64,000 bases of DNA from Pachyseris speciosa (taxonomy: Eukaryota; Cnidaria; Anthozoa; Scleractinia; Pachyseridae): the NCBI GenBank assembly GCA_016490735.1, contig JAEMWC010000003.1:2557501-2621500 (forward strand). Reading direction: 5' to 3'. Numbering within the stretch: position 1 is the stretch's first letter; the number at the start of each line of letters is the position of its first letter. A program made the translations under genes and the position numbers. Below are positions 15,926 to 28,566 of this stretch, piece after piece. The notes under the pieces are model-generated. The model made no database searches. It was not told where the DNA came from and was given only the letters and a program-made list of their open reading frames with translations.

Positions 15926-17710
15926 CTCAGCTTATCATCTGAATTACTATAATAATGAAAGTGGCAGTTGTAACTAACTCTAGAAGTAAAGAGGCAACGG
16001 GTACATACATGAGAGAGCATTGCTCTTATCAAAGCGTGAAGCTTATGGGACGTGCAAAGTGAAAAAGGATACCGCACAAATTAATGTGTTTTGAAAAATG
16101 AGTACTATGAGTAACCACAGCACCACGATGCCACAATACCCTACATTTTGCTTGAGTTTACCAAAGCACATTAATTTGTGTGGTATTCATTGCTGTTATA
16201 ATCTGGCTATCCCGGTACAGTGTCCTGGTATTCCAGGTGTCACCCATTGGAAAGCCACTCGGTCAATCCTGAATTTTAAGCTATTTTTATGGTTGTAACG
16301 GTCTCTCTTTCCATTAAATATTTTGCCCACAGTTCATATATATTGCGTCCATCCTGGCAAATTTGAGCTTTTGTTTTGTTTTTAGGCTGGCCCCTATTGG
16401 AGTGTGCAGTTTGGTTGCATCCAGAATCGCTGCCATGGATAACATTTTACAAGCACTAGAAAAACTAGGGATGTTCATAGTGACTGTCGTGGTTGGATTA
16501 GTTGCCCATGGCCTTATCGTTTTACCGCTAGTGTTCTATACTGTCACTTGAAAAAATCCCTACAAGTTTATGAGGGGCGTAAGTGACGCACTGATGACGG
16601 CATTTGGCATTTCCTCCAGGCTCGTAAAATTCATTTGTACGAAACCAACCGTCATTTTTCACACGTAGTCATGGATGGGGCTTGACACACATATCCCATT
16701 TTACAGTTGTGTATTTAGTAACCTGGCCTTTGAGTGGAAGCGAGGCTGGAGTTGAATTTGCTTTGATTCAAACCTCTCTGCCTTTCTTATGCCAATCTGG
16801 ACTAAAAAACAAGGTCACTGCCAACCTCATTTCCATTCATAGGCCAGGCCAATGAGAATGCAATAGATCATATTCCTATTTATCGGTATTGAACTGGATT
16901 TAGCACGAAGTGGAGGCTCTTGTGGGGGATACATATGAAAAAAAGGGATTCCTCCGTTTAAGCCTCGTGTGCACTCTAGTTCCAGCTCATTACGGAGAAT
17001 ACGGATTAAAAAAGCAATTAAAATGGACTATCCAAACACTTACAACAATCTTAAAATTTCCGTACTTTAGAGTGGCTTTTAGTTGGGTGTCAAAAGTAAT
17101 TCTTACCTGCTTTGGTTTTGCTTTACTTCGCTCTGTGATTTGTTGGCAAAACACACATGGTTTTCTGAAATTGAAATTGGTTCATTAAATCGGTTGCGGT
17201 TGCGGTTGTTGTTTTTGTGGCGACAGTAATTACTGTCAATTTGGACACTCGAAGGCAGACAACTCTAAATTCCTGTAATTTATTCAGCGTTTAAGTCAGT
17301 CTGCTACTACTACCGTCCAGCTTAAGATATAGGAATCTTTACAAATTCACTGGATCAAGCCCGCCTCAAATCAGCAGCTCAAACACTTTAAAACTCCTCG
17401 CTCTGTGTAACTCTCACGTAGTCATTGCATCCTTTTGTTGTTCTTGTTACTTTTTTTTTTTAGCATTTCAAATTACCGTTATTGTTATTTATTTCAGTTG
17501 ACTTTTGTAACTAATTTTCTCGACTGCACTGGGATTTAACATGGATGGAGGAGCCCTGTATCGGGGAATGGCAGTAATTTTCGTCGCACAATTGAAGGGC
17601 ATTCATTTAAGTCCTGGAAGACTTGTTTTTACCTTGTAAGTCAGTAGGACAATCTTATAAGCCCCTCGAGAACGTTCCCAACATTGCTGGGCCCAGTATG
17701 TTGGGTAGAT

Positions 17711-17776
17711 TTGAACACCGTGTTGGGTGTTGTTGTTTCAAAGCCAAAAATTAACAACACCCAACACGGTGTTCAA
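17711..17776. repeat. Perfect 24-bp inverted repeat (hairpin)
   Basis: Bases 17,711-17,734 (ttgaacaccgtgttgggt...) and 17,753-17,776 are exact inverted complements separated by 18 bases. The hairpin lies between two exons of the SLC1-type gene. A minimal MITE is the likeliest origin. Confidence 0.85.
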
Positions 17777-18268
17777 AAACAGGAACAGGAACAGGAAGAC
17801 TTGTCGTTACCTCATAAGTCAGTGAGATAGCCTTTTTTTCGTGATCTACCACACAAATTGGAAATAACTGGTATACGGTCGACCCTCATGAATGTCAGTA
17901 CACAAAGTTTTGCAAGGGTAATATAAGGACATATAGGCTCGGTTGTTTAAGTATGTCAGCATTCAGGATACACTTGCAAACATCCTTAGTTAGGTTATTC
18001 TTCCCCATGTACGTTTATGTTTACGGGCTGATTATACCCCAATATACTTGTTATTATTATTATATTTTTTTTGTTTATCTGGTAAAAGAGAGAAAAGCAT
18101 TGCTCAAAAATAAGTTCTGCATGTTTCTCTTCCCAGTTTGACGGCAATTTTACTCGCAATTGGTGCCGCAGGGATCCCATGCTTTCGAGTCCAAACCATA
18201 GTTGCTCCTCAAGCTGTTGATCTTCCGTTACACGACATGGGACTTCTGTTGGCGGTTGATTGGTTCTT

Positions 18269-19839
18269 GTAATTTGCAGTTCAAACCTCTTTGCCGAATT
18301 TGGGCCAATACCAGTTTTTCAACTCAATCTTATACTAGTAAGAATACTTTGCTGAGAAAGTACTGTTTTATAGATATTGTGACGTCGTCTTTTACTTCTT
18401 GTATTTTTGGGCATCATTTCTTAAGATTGTGCGGCGCCTGAAAATTATAAACGTGTAGGGAACGCAACCAATGAGCCTGTTTAAGCAGCATTAGATGATC
18501 GATAGCACATCCACCCGTAGCAAAAAAGTGTTGATTTTGTGCCCAAAAGCTTGGGGTGTAAAAACTAGCTTAATAAAATAAATTAATAATAATAATAATT
18601 GCCATGAAAGTGATGATGGCGATGGCGATGGTGGTGGTTGGTTTCCTTTTACTTCGGTCTGTGATTGGTTGGCAAAACTCCCGCCACTTTCTCAACTAAT
18701 AAGAAGCAAAACCATAAGCCACCGCGATTTGCGCACGCGCATTTTCCCCCACTTTGTGCCGGTTACATGTAATTGCTTCGAATCCTTATATTTGCTCTTT
18801 GCGCTGTTCGCGTCTGTTATGATAGGTCAAAGTAATTTCTTTGGTTTTGGCTTTACTACACTCAATTGAAAATCGCTGTAAATCGAATTAAATATACAAA
18901 TACTACTCGACACTGTACTTGTTGGCGCTAGATTATCTAAAACTAAAGTGCACGTTTTGGATGAGAGTTTTTATTCGAGCCTTATTGTTTTAGTTTTGCT
19001 TCAATGTTTTCCAAAGGACCGTGGTCGCACAACTCTGAATGGGAGATGCAATGGGGACTGGGATCTTTAGTCATCTGTCACGTGGCGATTTGAAGGCTAA
19101 AACAAAACAGTCTGACGCAACCCATGCAGACAAGCTTCATGAGCACGACCTCATGGATACATTATTGTAGTCATCTGATCGAGACTCTCAAGTGGAGGGA
19201 AAAATAAGTTATATGACGAAGGCATAATTCCAATTGTTTCTTTACGTAGCACCAAGATGTAATGTAAAATTGCTTAAAGCAAGACCAACTGCTTTCCATT
19301 TTGGTTTTGGAAATGGATGTTTAAACTTTTAAATTAAGTAAAAATGCAAAACATAATATTAAACTTTTCTTACATTCTAGCTTGCCTATGCCAAAATTAA
19401 GGATAATTATGCAAAACTGATCAATGTGAAACAAATACATATGTCTTATTTTTCTTTATTCCGTTCTTTACATTTCGCGGGGTTTAGACATCAGCTATAG
19501 CGAAATTATAGACTTTAAAGAACTTTTATTAAAAGCTATTGTTATTACCTGATCTGCCTAGACTACTTACCTTGTATATTGCGCGTTCGTGTTTAAACGG
19601 GCAGGAATAAGTGAAGCATAATTATCTTCAGTGAGATCTAATGGTGAAATCGTTTCTGTTCGTCTCGTCTTCACAAGTTGATAACCACCACAAGATGGCA
19701 CCCGCCATCTTGTACAGTTTCACCAATTAAATTACTTATAAATGTTTATTACCTTCCACTTTGGCTTTTAATTTCCATTGTGGCTGAATAGCTGTCCATA
19801 GGGAGCCTCAATAAACGTATGTTGTTGTTGTAGTTGCTT
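18269..19839. other. No gene recognised
   Basis: The sequence continues past the last SLC1-type exon. Simple triplets (aat)n and (gat/gcg)n occur at 18,575-18,640, and a small hairpin (caagatggc...gccatcttg) at 19,690-19,716. I find no later exon of the transporter. Confidence 0.4.
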
Positions 19840-21690
19840 TTGCGGCTTGTAGCAATCGCGAATGGTTGTAATATATAGATTTAGCCAAGCCTAAAAGCGG
19901 AGCTCCACTATTATTATTTTTTTTTACTGGTATTGAGCAACACCGCATGGCCTTCCTTGCTTTCATCCAACATCGTTGGACGAGCATGTTTGACGGTTTA
20001 GCCACCTCTCACAATAGTGCATTAAATGGCTTTCCATCTTTGATCTAAACTGATCAGACATGTTCATCCAAAATTTCGCATTACGAACAAATGTTTGATC
20101 GTTTAGCCACCCCAACAAACAAATCGTGCACAAACGGTAAAAAGTAACCATATGAGCCACGTAACGTCGAAAATGTCAGCAATAATACGCAAAAATCATT
20201 TTTAGGACTCAAAAAAAAATTGGTCCTGTGTTTGGTCAAACATTGTTTTTATGTTTAGCCACCAAACGTTATGCCTGACAAACACAATAATGGATGAAAA
20301 TGTTTGATCTTTTAGCCGGGACTTAACAAATGTATTTCGTAATAAGTTAAGCTTAGACATAAGATTAAATGTCGTAGAAAAGAGAAAAAGGAAAACAATT
20401 CTGATAGTTTGGATAGGTAATCGCATGGAGCCGAGTAAAATTAAGGATTAATATCACTTGTACCAGTTTTCAGAAAGTTGCTGAAATTGCCCTCGTCGCG
20501 CGTAACAAGTCGTACTAATCCTTAATTACGTGTTAATAATATACGGGCAAACGTTTATTTCAGTTCTTAACACTGTAGCAACACAGACGTCGAAAAAAAT
20601 GTACAGTCAGCCAAGCGAAGGAAAAACACTCATTCGCTTGCAAAACAACAAAAAAACAATTCGACTTGTGCCCAAAACGAGTAGATTCTTATTCATATCC
20701 AGTTGAGACAAAAATACAAGTTTCATTCCTGAACAAAAGTAACAACGATTAAACCAAATGCTAAGCTTCAATTTATTTAACTTACCTGTGTTGTCGAGCT
20801 CTCTACCACTTGAAAATACGCATCGAACCACTATAGTAAAACACGCATCTACAAAAATAGCAAACGTTTTGTCCAAAGAAAGAACTTCTTCCACAAAGTT
20901 TGAGCTACTCGTTCCTCCCATTAATGCCGGTGAGTTGTTGAGTGAACTTTCTTGGTGAGCTGCAAGATGCCGTGGCAAAGTGAACAAACCCTTGAAGAGG
21001 CCCTGCCAGGGGGGGCTCCCGTGTCGCTTGTCTGAATTTTAAAATCTCCCGTTTCGCTATTTAATGGCTAACTCTCGGCCTTGATCTCACAGTTGGAATT
21101 TTGCCGGGAATGGTGTCTCTCGTCGGGATTTCATTTTATGTGCTGTCGCTACTTTTTGGGCCTCCTTGAAGCGTTAAATCCTTTTGTTTTTCAACCACAA
21201 AATCCGAGCTCCATACAAGGATCCAAAATTTAAGAATTTCCTGAGAAAAACCTTTTGCTCTTCCATTTTATCAGTTGAAAATTCACCTTCCGGAGCATCT
21301 TTTAAGTAGTTCTTGATTTTTATGCCTTTTACGCGAATTAAAAGACAGAAACCGAAGAAGAAGTTGAAGTTATTTTGCTCAAAATGAACAAACCAACTGA
21401 ATGTGAAATCTCGAGCAGCAGAAAGCGCGCGAAAAATTAAGGTTCGCTTTGCTTTGGGTGTCCCACACCTGACTTGAGCCTGCGATACAATCGACAACCA
21501 GTACCTGGTCAGCGTTCACCTTCAAATAACAGCTGACCTCGATGAGCCCGCGACATGGTCTCGTAATACTGGTCAACGGATACCTTGTTTTGACAAGTGT
21601 CAATTGGTCATAACATGGATGTCCAATATGAAAGATGTGCGCTGTAAAGTAGCCTGTCAGTTGGAGTATGGCCGACATTTCACATCGCAT
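19840..21690 (+). repeat. Dispersed repeat family, copy C
   Basis: The copy starts near atatatagatttagccaagc (19,870). It continues with the segment of copy B holding gtttagccaccccaac (about 20,100), then the A-like blocks at 20,440-20,990, and ends with gggtgtcccacacctg...ttggagtatggccgacat (21,452-21,680). It matches copy A in direct orientation with many point differences. No frame is shared among the three copies, which argues against a coding role. Confidence 0.7.
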
Positions 21691-21816
21691 ACATGGAAGG
21701 GCGGACGTGCGAACGATGTACGTACGGTGACCAAAACCAAATTTTCTGGAATAGATGGGTTACCATTTAAGCAATAGACCGCATTTTGAATGGGTTTCCT
21801 GGCGTAATAAACCCAC

Positions 21817-21886
21817 TTGGGATGTTGGGAGAAACATTCGAAAAGCTTGATTTACAAGCTTTTCTCGTGTTCTCCCAACATCCCAA
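21817..21886. repeat. Hairpin with ~32-bp arms
   Basis: The arm ttgggatgttgggagaa... (21,817-21,849) is matched by the inverted copy 21,855-21,886 with small bulges and a loop of about five bases. It probably represents a minimal foldback repeat. Confidence 0.8.
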
Positions 21887-22177
21887 AATTGCTTTTATGA
21901 AATAACTACTAAGACAAAAACATTCAGAAATCGACGTTTTTTATTTTGTAATTTGATCAAGTTGTTTATTCTCCTAAAATTCATCAGTAAGGCGGGAGAA
22001 CCAATCACAAATCGGGATCTACTACTCTTGAATCGCCGAAGGAGGCATCGCAGTTTGAACGAATGAATGAAAGTGCTTTTTTTTTTAACTTAAATTACTG
22101 TCTCTAACTCTCACAAAAATGTGGCTGAAAAAGATTAATTCCTTGGCGAAAGAATGCTTTTCATCAGCAGATAGCAG

Positions 22178-23591
22178 TTATTTATGAAAAGTGATGTTTA
22201 CACTGCCGATTTTGCATGAATTGAACATATTGCTGTATGCCGTGGACGTCGCAACTATACTGGGGTGAGGCGTTCCCGACGAGATGTTGTTCATGTTTAT
22301 GGTGGAACTTGTATACGGCAGCTGCTGAAATGGACTTCTTGTAGGTATACTTTGCTGAACGGCAGATGGCTGTACTCCTTCATCTTCGCAAAGAGCCACA
22401 GTCAAAACGTCGCTGCACTTTCGAAGCTGATTTTCTGATGGCTGATTGTGATAGCTTCGGAAGCTCGCTTCATTGCGGTGGCGAGAAATTGCCATGATCT
22501 CTCGATCTGTTAATCCAGCGTTGTTCCACAGGGTTATGACTGTCGCTCTCACCGAATGGTTGGTGTAGGTACGGGACAGACCTGCTTCGGTACTGATTTC
22601 TTTCATTAATGAAGACAACTTGTTCTTTCCGAGTGGCCGATTTTCAAACCACACTTTATCTGAAGGACGCCAATTTCTCTTCGGATTCTGAAATAGTGCA
22701 TCGCGTTGTGGATTGAGCTTTGTCAGGAAGACTTCCAGAGCAGAATAGCCATCGGTTGGACAGGTGGTTTTCTACATTCGGCCATTTTTCTCGAAGCTCT
22801 CGACGTCTGAAATCCCCCCTGGATGGTTCTTTGTCGTTTCGTCGTGCGTCATGGTGACGAAAGAGCAGCCTGTTGCATGTCTCTCAAACGCAAAGCTTGT
22901 TTTCTTGAGGTTTCTCTGGCCCTCAAGCCCACGGCGACACCAAAACAAAGAAACATAAAACCAAACGTTTCTCAAGAGGGTCAGCGGCTTGGTGAGTGAA
23001 AAAACCTCACTTGTTTTGAGCTTGGCCAGGTTTTTTTCTATTGCTGGTTTGTGCTTTGTGTTTTGCATGCCTTCTTGTTTGAGGTGTTTAATTTTGGCCT
23101 CAAGCATTTGGTTTGAGAGAACAAACGGGAGCAGAGAAAGGGGAATTGTGATTTGAGCAGTTAATATCGAATACTTTGTACTCCTGTTGAAGTTAGTTAT
23201 AATTGTTTTTTGACAGAAAGTTTCAAATCGTTTCAAGTTATTTGTAAACACCTTGACCATGGCATGACCATCAAGAAATTACAAATTTTGTACTGTTTAT
23301 CAATACTGTTTGAGCCGTTTATTTTATAAAAGAACAGTTTCGGTGAAAAGCTAGACTAAAAGATTATTCAGGTAATTAAAACCAACCTGTGAATACGGAA
23401 ACTGCCCACTGTGTAGCTTGCTTTGTTTTCTTGGCTGGTGCATTTTTGACGATCGAGTCAAACTCTTCGGTTTCCACATCGGCAAATCTTCTATTTTTGC
23501 TCAACCTTTCTTCTTCTGTAGCAGTATTTAAGTTCTCCTTTTTAGAATTTGGCTCCGAATTTTCTAAATTTTTATTGTGCGGCAAAAGCAC
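22178..23591 (-). pseudogene. Crypton-like tyrosine recombinase, one stop
   Basis: The minus-strand frame from 23,260 to 22,178 has the catalytic layout of tyrosine recombinases. The first Arg is in CRRGLEGQR, then KNHPGG, then HSVRATV (His and Arg), SRHR, and the nucleophile Tyr in SFRSYHN. In animals this arrangement is typical of Crypton transposons and Crypton-derived genes. One in-frame TAG (22,772-22,774) splits it, with homology continuing on both sides. A further segment, 23,591-23,376, resembles the N-terminal helical domain and ends at a plausible donor (cag/gttggt), so a short intron is likely. I see no clear acceptor for the next exon. The product would cut and rejoin DNA in the nucleus; this copy is probably dead. 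Confidence 0.75.
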
Positions 23592-23739
23592 ATCAAAGCC
23601 CGACTATATGTCAAAGTTCGAAAAATTTTCGTCGCGCTCGTCGGCCATTATCGAGAAATCTCCAGCGGGAGTTTACCGGTACAATAGTACTTAGGTTTGG
23701 GAACTCTATTGACCAATCAGAACGCGTAGTATGTTAGTT

Positions 23740-24465
23740 ATTTGATAAATTTTCTTAACCATTGTGCTCCGCTTGGCCGCCGTTCGGGCCGCCAGAGCTC
23801 CACTATCATCTCGAGTGGATAGAAACGGTTCAAAGGGATTCGTACGTAGCACCATGAGTATGAAAACAGTTTAACACATCTATGCGAGAAAATCTACATG
23901 TACGACTAACCGTGCGAGGGCACTTTCGTCCACTCCTGGGTGTAAGCCAATGTGAAAAGTCATACCCGAGATTATTCTGTGTTATATTCCGCACTTTGAC
24001 AGGAAATCATAAAAAAAAAGAACATAAATTAGCCAACTGAAGATAACAGTAAAAGAAACTAATGATCTTGTAGCGGGATCGGCAATTCTTTTTCTTAAGA
24101 TAAAGAGAAGACGATCCAATGCATGTGCACGGCTTAAAATCTGGCAGAGAGCTGTCGAAAGCTAGCGTGCTTCACGCTTCATCAAATAAAAGAAAAAACA
24201 TAGATCTACGTCCAAACACTACAACCGGAAGTCTTTGACATCTATGGCCTGATTAATTCTTTTGTGTGTGAACCGGTAAGAATAATTGTTTGCCTGTCAA
24301 TAAAAGTTTAATATATGATTTGATTCAAGCTTACCTTCTTACTGTTGTACATGAATTTAATACGACTTTGTCTTATCTGAAGGGCATCGAAAAATGCCTC
24401 GGGCAGTCAATTTTTTAAGGCTACTGTAAAGTTTCGAGGATCATAGTTTTCAAAATTTGAGTTTT
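23740..24465. other. No gene recognised; GC-rich hairpin
   Basis: The block gctccgcttggccgccgttc (about 23,767) is a relative of the one at 2897-2938. Otherwise I see nothing supported. Confidence 0.35.
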
Positions 24466-25975
24466 TCACTCTTTAGTTAAAAGAATAATTAATCGCTAGC
24501 AATTGGCGAAAGAAATTTTGTGAAAAGTGCAAGAGAACGCGAGAAACGGCCAAAAACACTTGTTTTGGAGCTAAGTTAATAAATAGTGAGAGGTGTAATA
24601 ATTGTGTTACAGTTCCAATTTGGTACCCAGCCGTCTGTTGACATTTTTCGCGGGTTGCAGAGAATTTGGATATTTTGTTTACATCAGCATTCGAAACTTC
24701 TAAAGCGGCGATACTTTCATACTCTGTTATGAGCAAACAGATTAGTCATCTTCATGAAACGAGCATACTAGAGAAACGTGACCGTGGGCGAAGAAGAGTA
24801 AGTCCGGGCCATTTAAGAAAGTACAAAAGAATAAATAGACGTTCGATTAGGAGAAAATGCTTGTGCTTTGACAAAGGTCGTTGGCTCATCCAGCCAGCTA
24901 CAGAAGATTTAGTAGCAGAACTACAGTCATCGATATCGAAAGCACTGTTAACAAGATTTCACCGAGACGTCTTCATCTGACTCGTATTTTTACCCGTGCG
25001 CATTTATCGCTTTAACCAGCGCTTGTTTCGAGTGAATGTCGTCGCTACTTGTGGCGGTGTTTTGCTTTTTTTGTGCCACGTGCAGTTTTAGGCTGTCTTC
25101 TCGTTTTCTTTGGCTCTGACGAACTTTCCGCAGCCGACTTCTTTCTTTCTTTTTTTCCTCGTCTGTCACTAAAGTGGAGTCAACTATCCCGAGACTGTTT
25201 GTCACGTTTCCTTTTCAGGGGGTTCCTCGGTTGTTCTCTATTGGTCGGCGGCATGACCGCGTTGACAGGAACTTCAATGAGGCGTGAGAACTGTGAAAAT
25301 CTTTGGAGGCCAAAAAGTCGGGGTTTATTTTTGCATGTATTCCCTTCATTCAATTGAATTAATGCCAATCAAATTATCAGATGTGGACGAAATTCGTCAC
25401 AGATTGATTCACCAAAGTATGTGAGGTTTGTACAAAATACGAAATAGTTTGCCCGTCAGGCGTCCAAGCGCGTGAAACTCATGATGAAAAATTCTATTGG
25501 CCAACCTTTCAATGGATTTTCTCAAGAACCAAGAAAAATTTCTTAAAAGCCTCAGTCACTTTGTTAGCCTACTTACCTCCTTAATGATACAGCCCAGTTT
25601 GTTTGGATGTCCGTGGTCACGCAAGGGCTATAAATTCTATTAATTCCGTTGAACAAATACGGTCAGTTTTGCGTTTGAACGCTTGCGCTCGCCAATCAAA
25701 ACAAAATTAACGTTAGAGCTATTTCAAATTCTATAGCTTATTAGCTTTCCAGTGATATGTAGTTTTCTTGGGTTTCTTTGAAAACAATGCACAGGAGATT
25801 TATTTTCCGAAAGGCAATCTCGTGGAGGCTGTAATTAAACAGATTAGTAAATTTCCATTACCAAAATAGCCATTAAAAAGTTTGGTGCTAGCTTTTAAAA
25901 ACGTTAAGAACACTGATTATTCAAAACTTAAAATAATACAAAATACAACCAGATTGCGTCCTCTTCTATTCAACT
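24466..25975. other. Uncertain coding-like frames, unassigned
   Basis: Two overlapping minus-strand frames, 25,368-25,180 and 25,205-24,990, encode Lys/Arg-rich sequence (EEKKKERSRLRKVRQSQRKR), and a plus-strand frame at 24,666-24,980 is also basic. They lie in different frames with no convincing splice sites. They could be remnants of a transposon protein, but I cannot name one. Confidence 0.3.
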
Positions 25976-25977
25976 AT

Positions 25978-26096
25978 CATGACTACAGTATCATCATCAT
26001 CATTATCATCATCATGATCATCATCATCAGCATCATCATCATCATCATCAGCATCGTCATCTTCATCGTCGTCGTCATTATAATCGTCATTACCTA
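25978..26096. repeat. (CAT)n/(TCA)n microsatellite
   Basis: Degenerate cat triplets, just left of the half-LINE insertion. Confidence 0.95.
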
Positions 26097-26170
26097 AATG
26101 TAACTTAAATTAAATATTTGTTATCTTAAATTGAGATGTAAATAGGTATATTTTTATTGTTATTAATAAG

Positions 26171-27648
26171 GAGTTGTATGAGGTCACGTGATGATGTTGA
26201 GCTGAACGGACGTTTCTGAAAGAGCTCCGCAAAATCGATACTCCTCTTGGCTTTTTATTTGGAAAAGGGTGGTTCCTTCGACCATTTTGTTTGCTCCTTT
26301 GCTTTCTAGAATTATGCCCGAAAACAGAGGAGCAAAAAACTGATAAAAAAAAAAGGGCGAGAAGAAAAGGATAAGAGTCAGCAGCTCCGAAGACAGCGAA
26401 GAGACCGACGCCATTGTTGAACTAAAGGTATCGGAATTTCAACGTATTATCAACAGAATTGCTAAAATTGAAGAAGAAGCGAAACACCGAGAGGCTCGCA
26501 TCGCCAAACTAGAGTCGGAATTAATACTCGCTAAAGAAGAAGCTAAAAAGGTTAAATATCAGTCCCAACAGCTTGAGAATTCGCTTCAATTCACACAGAA
26601 AGAACAAGAAGAGGTTCTTGAACGCATCAATGAGTGCGAACGCGGACAAGCCGCGCACGATAATGACATAATTAAGCAAGAAATTTACAGCCGTAGGTGG
26701 AACTTAATATTCTACAAAATTCCAGAGCAACGTGAAGAAAATTTCACCGCCTTAGTTAAACAAGCTATTGTCAACGAGCTCAAAATGGTTCCGTCGGAAG
26801 TTGAATCCTTCATGTTTTGCGGTGTCCATCGCTTAGGAAAACGTAGTAGAGGAAGACCAAGGCCCATAATTGCTCGCTTCACATGCCGCTCCGACAGAGA
26901 CAAAGTTTGGAAATTACGCCGAAACTTAAAAGGATCTCAAGTCAATATCGGAGAAGATCTCCCGAAACGCGTTCAAGAAGTAAGCAGCGACAAGCTCATT
27001 ATTAATGGAAAAGCCTATTTCCACTATAATATTCCAGCCCGATGGCTTCCCTCTGATCGAGGAGATCAAGAAGAAGAAGAAGACGAAGACACTCCCGCCC
27101 TAAATGATATTACAGAACACACAACAGTTAAGTAAGTACAGCCTGATGACTTCCATGAACCGAACAATCTAAAACAATTATTTAACTAGTCGCTATTCAG
27201 AATCTTCTTTATTTTCTGCGGAGCTCCCCTAGATTTTTGTTTACATTGCAGTTAAGATGACCTACACGCACACCGATGTCCGACTTTGCGTCCAGGCCAT
27301 TAGAGCCTATTTTATTTTTATTTTCCTTCCTATGTTTTTTGTAATATTTGTTATTTGTACTACAAGTCGTTCCAATATGTTTGTTTTTAGGTCTTCGCTT
27401 TTATGCAGTCTTTTCCATCCGTCCACCATATGTAAGTTTTCCTAGCACCTTTTAGAGGCCATAACTTTTCACCAAAATTAACACCTTTCTGCCTGCAAAC
27501 TCCCAAGAGGAAGGTCGCCAAAGGCGCCTTTTCGTCATCTGGGACTCCAATAATGCTATCTTTTCTATTTCGGCGGAATTTTCACGCTAAACCTCAAATG
27601 TCTCTCCCTTAATGTAAGAGGGCTTAATAAATCGATCAAAAGATAAAA

Positions 27649-27679
<31 letters not shown>

Positions 27680-27689
27680 AGAGTTGTAT
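26171..27689 (+). mobile_element. Half-LINE (ORF1-only L1-like element) with target-site duplications
   Basis: The element (26,180-27,680) is bounded by the 9-base direct repeat gagttgtat at 26,171-26,179 and 27,681-27,689. Inside are an L1-type ORF1, about 470 bases of spacer, and then the opening of an ORF2: the frame LKCLSLNVRGLNKSIKR at about 27,590-27,640 is the start of an L1-type endonuclease domain. This runs straight into (taaa)n at 27,643-27,680. Endonuclease, reverse transcriptase and everything else of ORF2 are absent, although both insertion boundaries are intact. The layout parallels mammalian HAL1 elements. Confidence 0.8.
26314..27135 (+). pseudogene. L1-type ORF1 protein (coiled coil, RRM-like, C-terminal domain)
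   Basis: The frame from ATG 26,314 is interrupted by two adjacent stops at 26,341-26,346 in an A-rich stretch, then open to 27,135. After a charged linker comes a long heptad-rich coiled coil (about 26,420-26,650), then SRRWNLIFYKIPE at the start of an RRM-like domain, then GVHRLGKRSRGRPRPIIARF and LKGSQVNIGEDLP, which are characteristic of transposase_22/L1 ORF1 C-terminal domains. ORF1p is an RNA-binding chaperone that forms trimers on LINE RNA. The two stops would block translation from this ATG; the first downstream in-frame ATG (26,785) lies beyond the RRM start. Confidence 0.75.
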
Positions 27690-27709
27690 TAATCATTCAT
27701 AGTAATAAT

Positions 27710-27727
27710 CATCATCATCATTATCAT

Positions 27728-27788
<61 letters not shown>

Positions 27789-27790
27789 GC
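27710..27790. repeat. (TCA)n and (ATT)n microsatellite
   Basis: Pure triplet runs immediately right of the half-LINE. Confidence 0.95.
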
Positions 27791-28560
27791 TGAAGAAGAA
27801 GTTCACTGGAAAGCCTATTATGTGTAATAATGTATTTCGCTTTTAATAATTGTTGCTGTTCTAGACTTAAGATGGTATGGTACCCTAGACTACGTTTTTT
27901 TTTTCTCCAAAACCAAACCCACGAACACGAAACCACCATGATGAAACTCGATTTTTTTTTTTAATTCTATGACCAGGCTTTAATCATGCACTAAAAAGTT
28001 CTCCAGGCACCTTCAACTTTCAATGAAACTTCTACGAGTGAAGATTGAAGCCTAGTGAGACAAGGCTCATTTGCTTCAAGGCCCCTTGTCCATGAACAAC
28101 AAACTGTCAGCAGATTGAAGAGAGCGTTTGAACAAAGTTTGATGCATTCACGGAGCCAATAAGCAGTTCTTTGAAATTGGCAAGGTTTAACCCTGCTCAA
28201 CCCTTGATGATGAGCTCAGGCACCAACAAATTACACAAAACACAGTAGTTTAGGGCAATTTTGACACATTCCAAGGTGAATTCTGCAAATGATTCGGCCA
28301 ACTAGCGAGTGGATTCAAATTTTCCACCAATGTCTCATTTAAATTACGCCATGTCCTTTATATTGGCAAAAAAATGTATCCCAGATTACGTTTTACCCGT
28401 TCTTTTATTATGCTTATACGAATAATTTTGACCATCTGTTGCATTCACGAGTTGGCTTGCAAGGCGCTCTTTGATTTTTTTTATAAATAGAGGAAATACG
28501 TTTCTGCACCAGCGAGGTATGCGATTTACAACGTTACAGGATCCAGCCCGGGACTTGGAT
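27791..28560. other. No gene recognised
   Basis: The sequence has A/T runs and no supported coding segment. It leads into the SLC1-like exon at about 28,567. Confidence 0.4.
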
Positions 28561-28566
28561 CAAGAG

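Larger units (their letters stand above)
13107..18268 (+). pseudogene. SLC1-type glutamate transporter gene, decayed
   Basis: Six exon-like segments fit the excitatory amino acid transporter family, Na+-coupled plasma membrane transporters. 13,107-13,599 has a basic N-terminus, the first TM segment and the family phrase KMIILPLIVASVIT. 13,978-14,020 encodes SCFPSNLVEAAVSQ. 15,370-15,672 covers the loop and VVEFFSSLNEATM. 16,386-16,618 has LAPIGVCSLVASR. 17,500-17,635 has NMDGGALY, the conserved NMDG transport motif. 18,137-18,268 has IGAAGIP and AVDWFL. Most junctions show GT/AG; 15,672 has a GC donor (gcaagt). Breaks are a one-base frameshift near 13,330, another near 15,540, a TGA within the 16,386 exon (16,549-16,551), and no exon for the segment before NMDG. 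It is therefore a pseudogene, unless the indels are assembly errors. Confidence 0.85.

Noticed and set aside
20607..20987. A 126-residue minus-strand gene
   Set aside because: It lies in a dispersed repeat and is not conserved in the other two copies.
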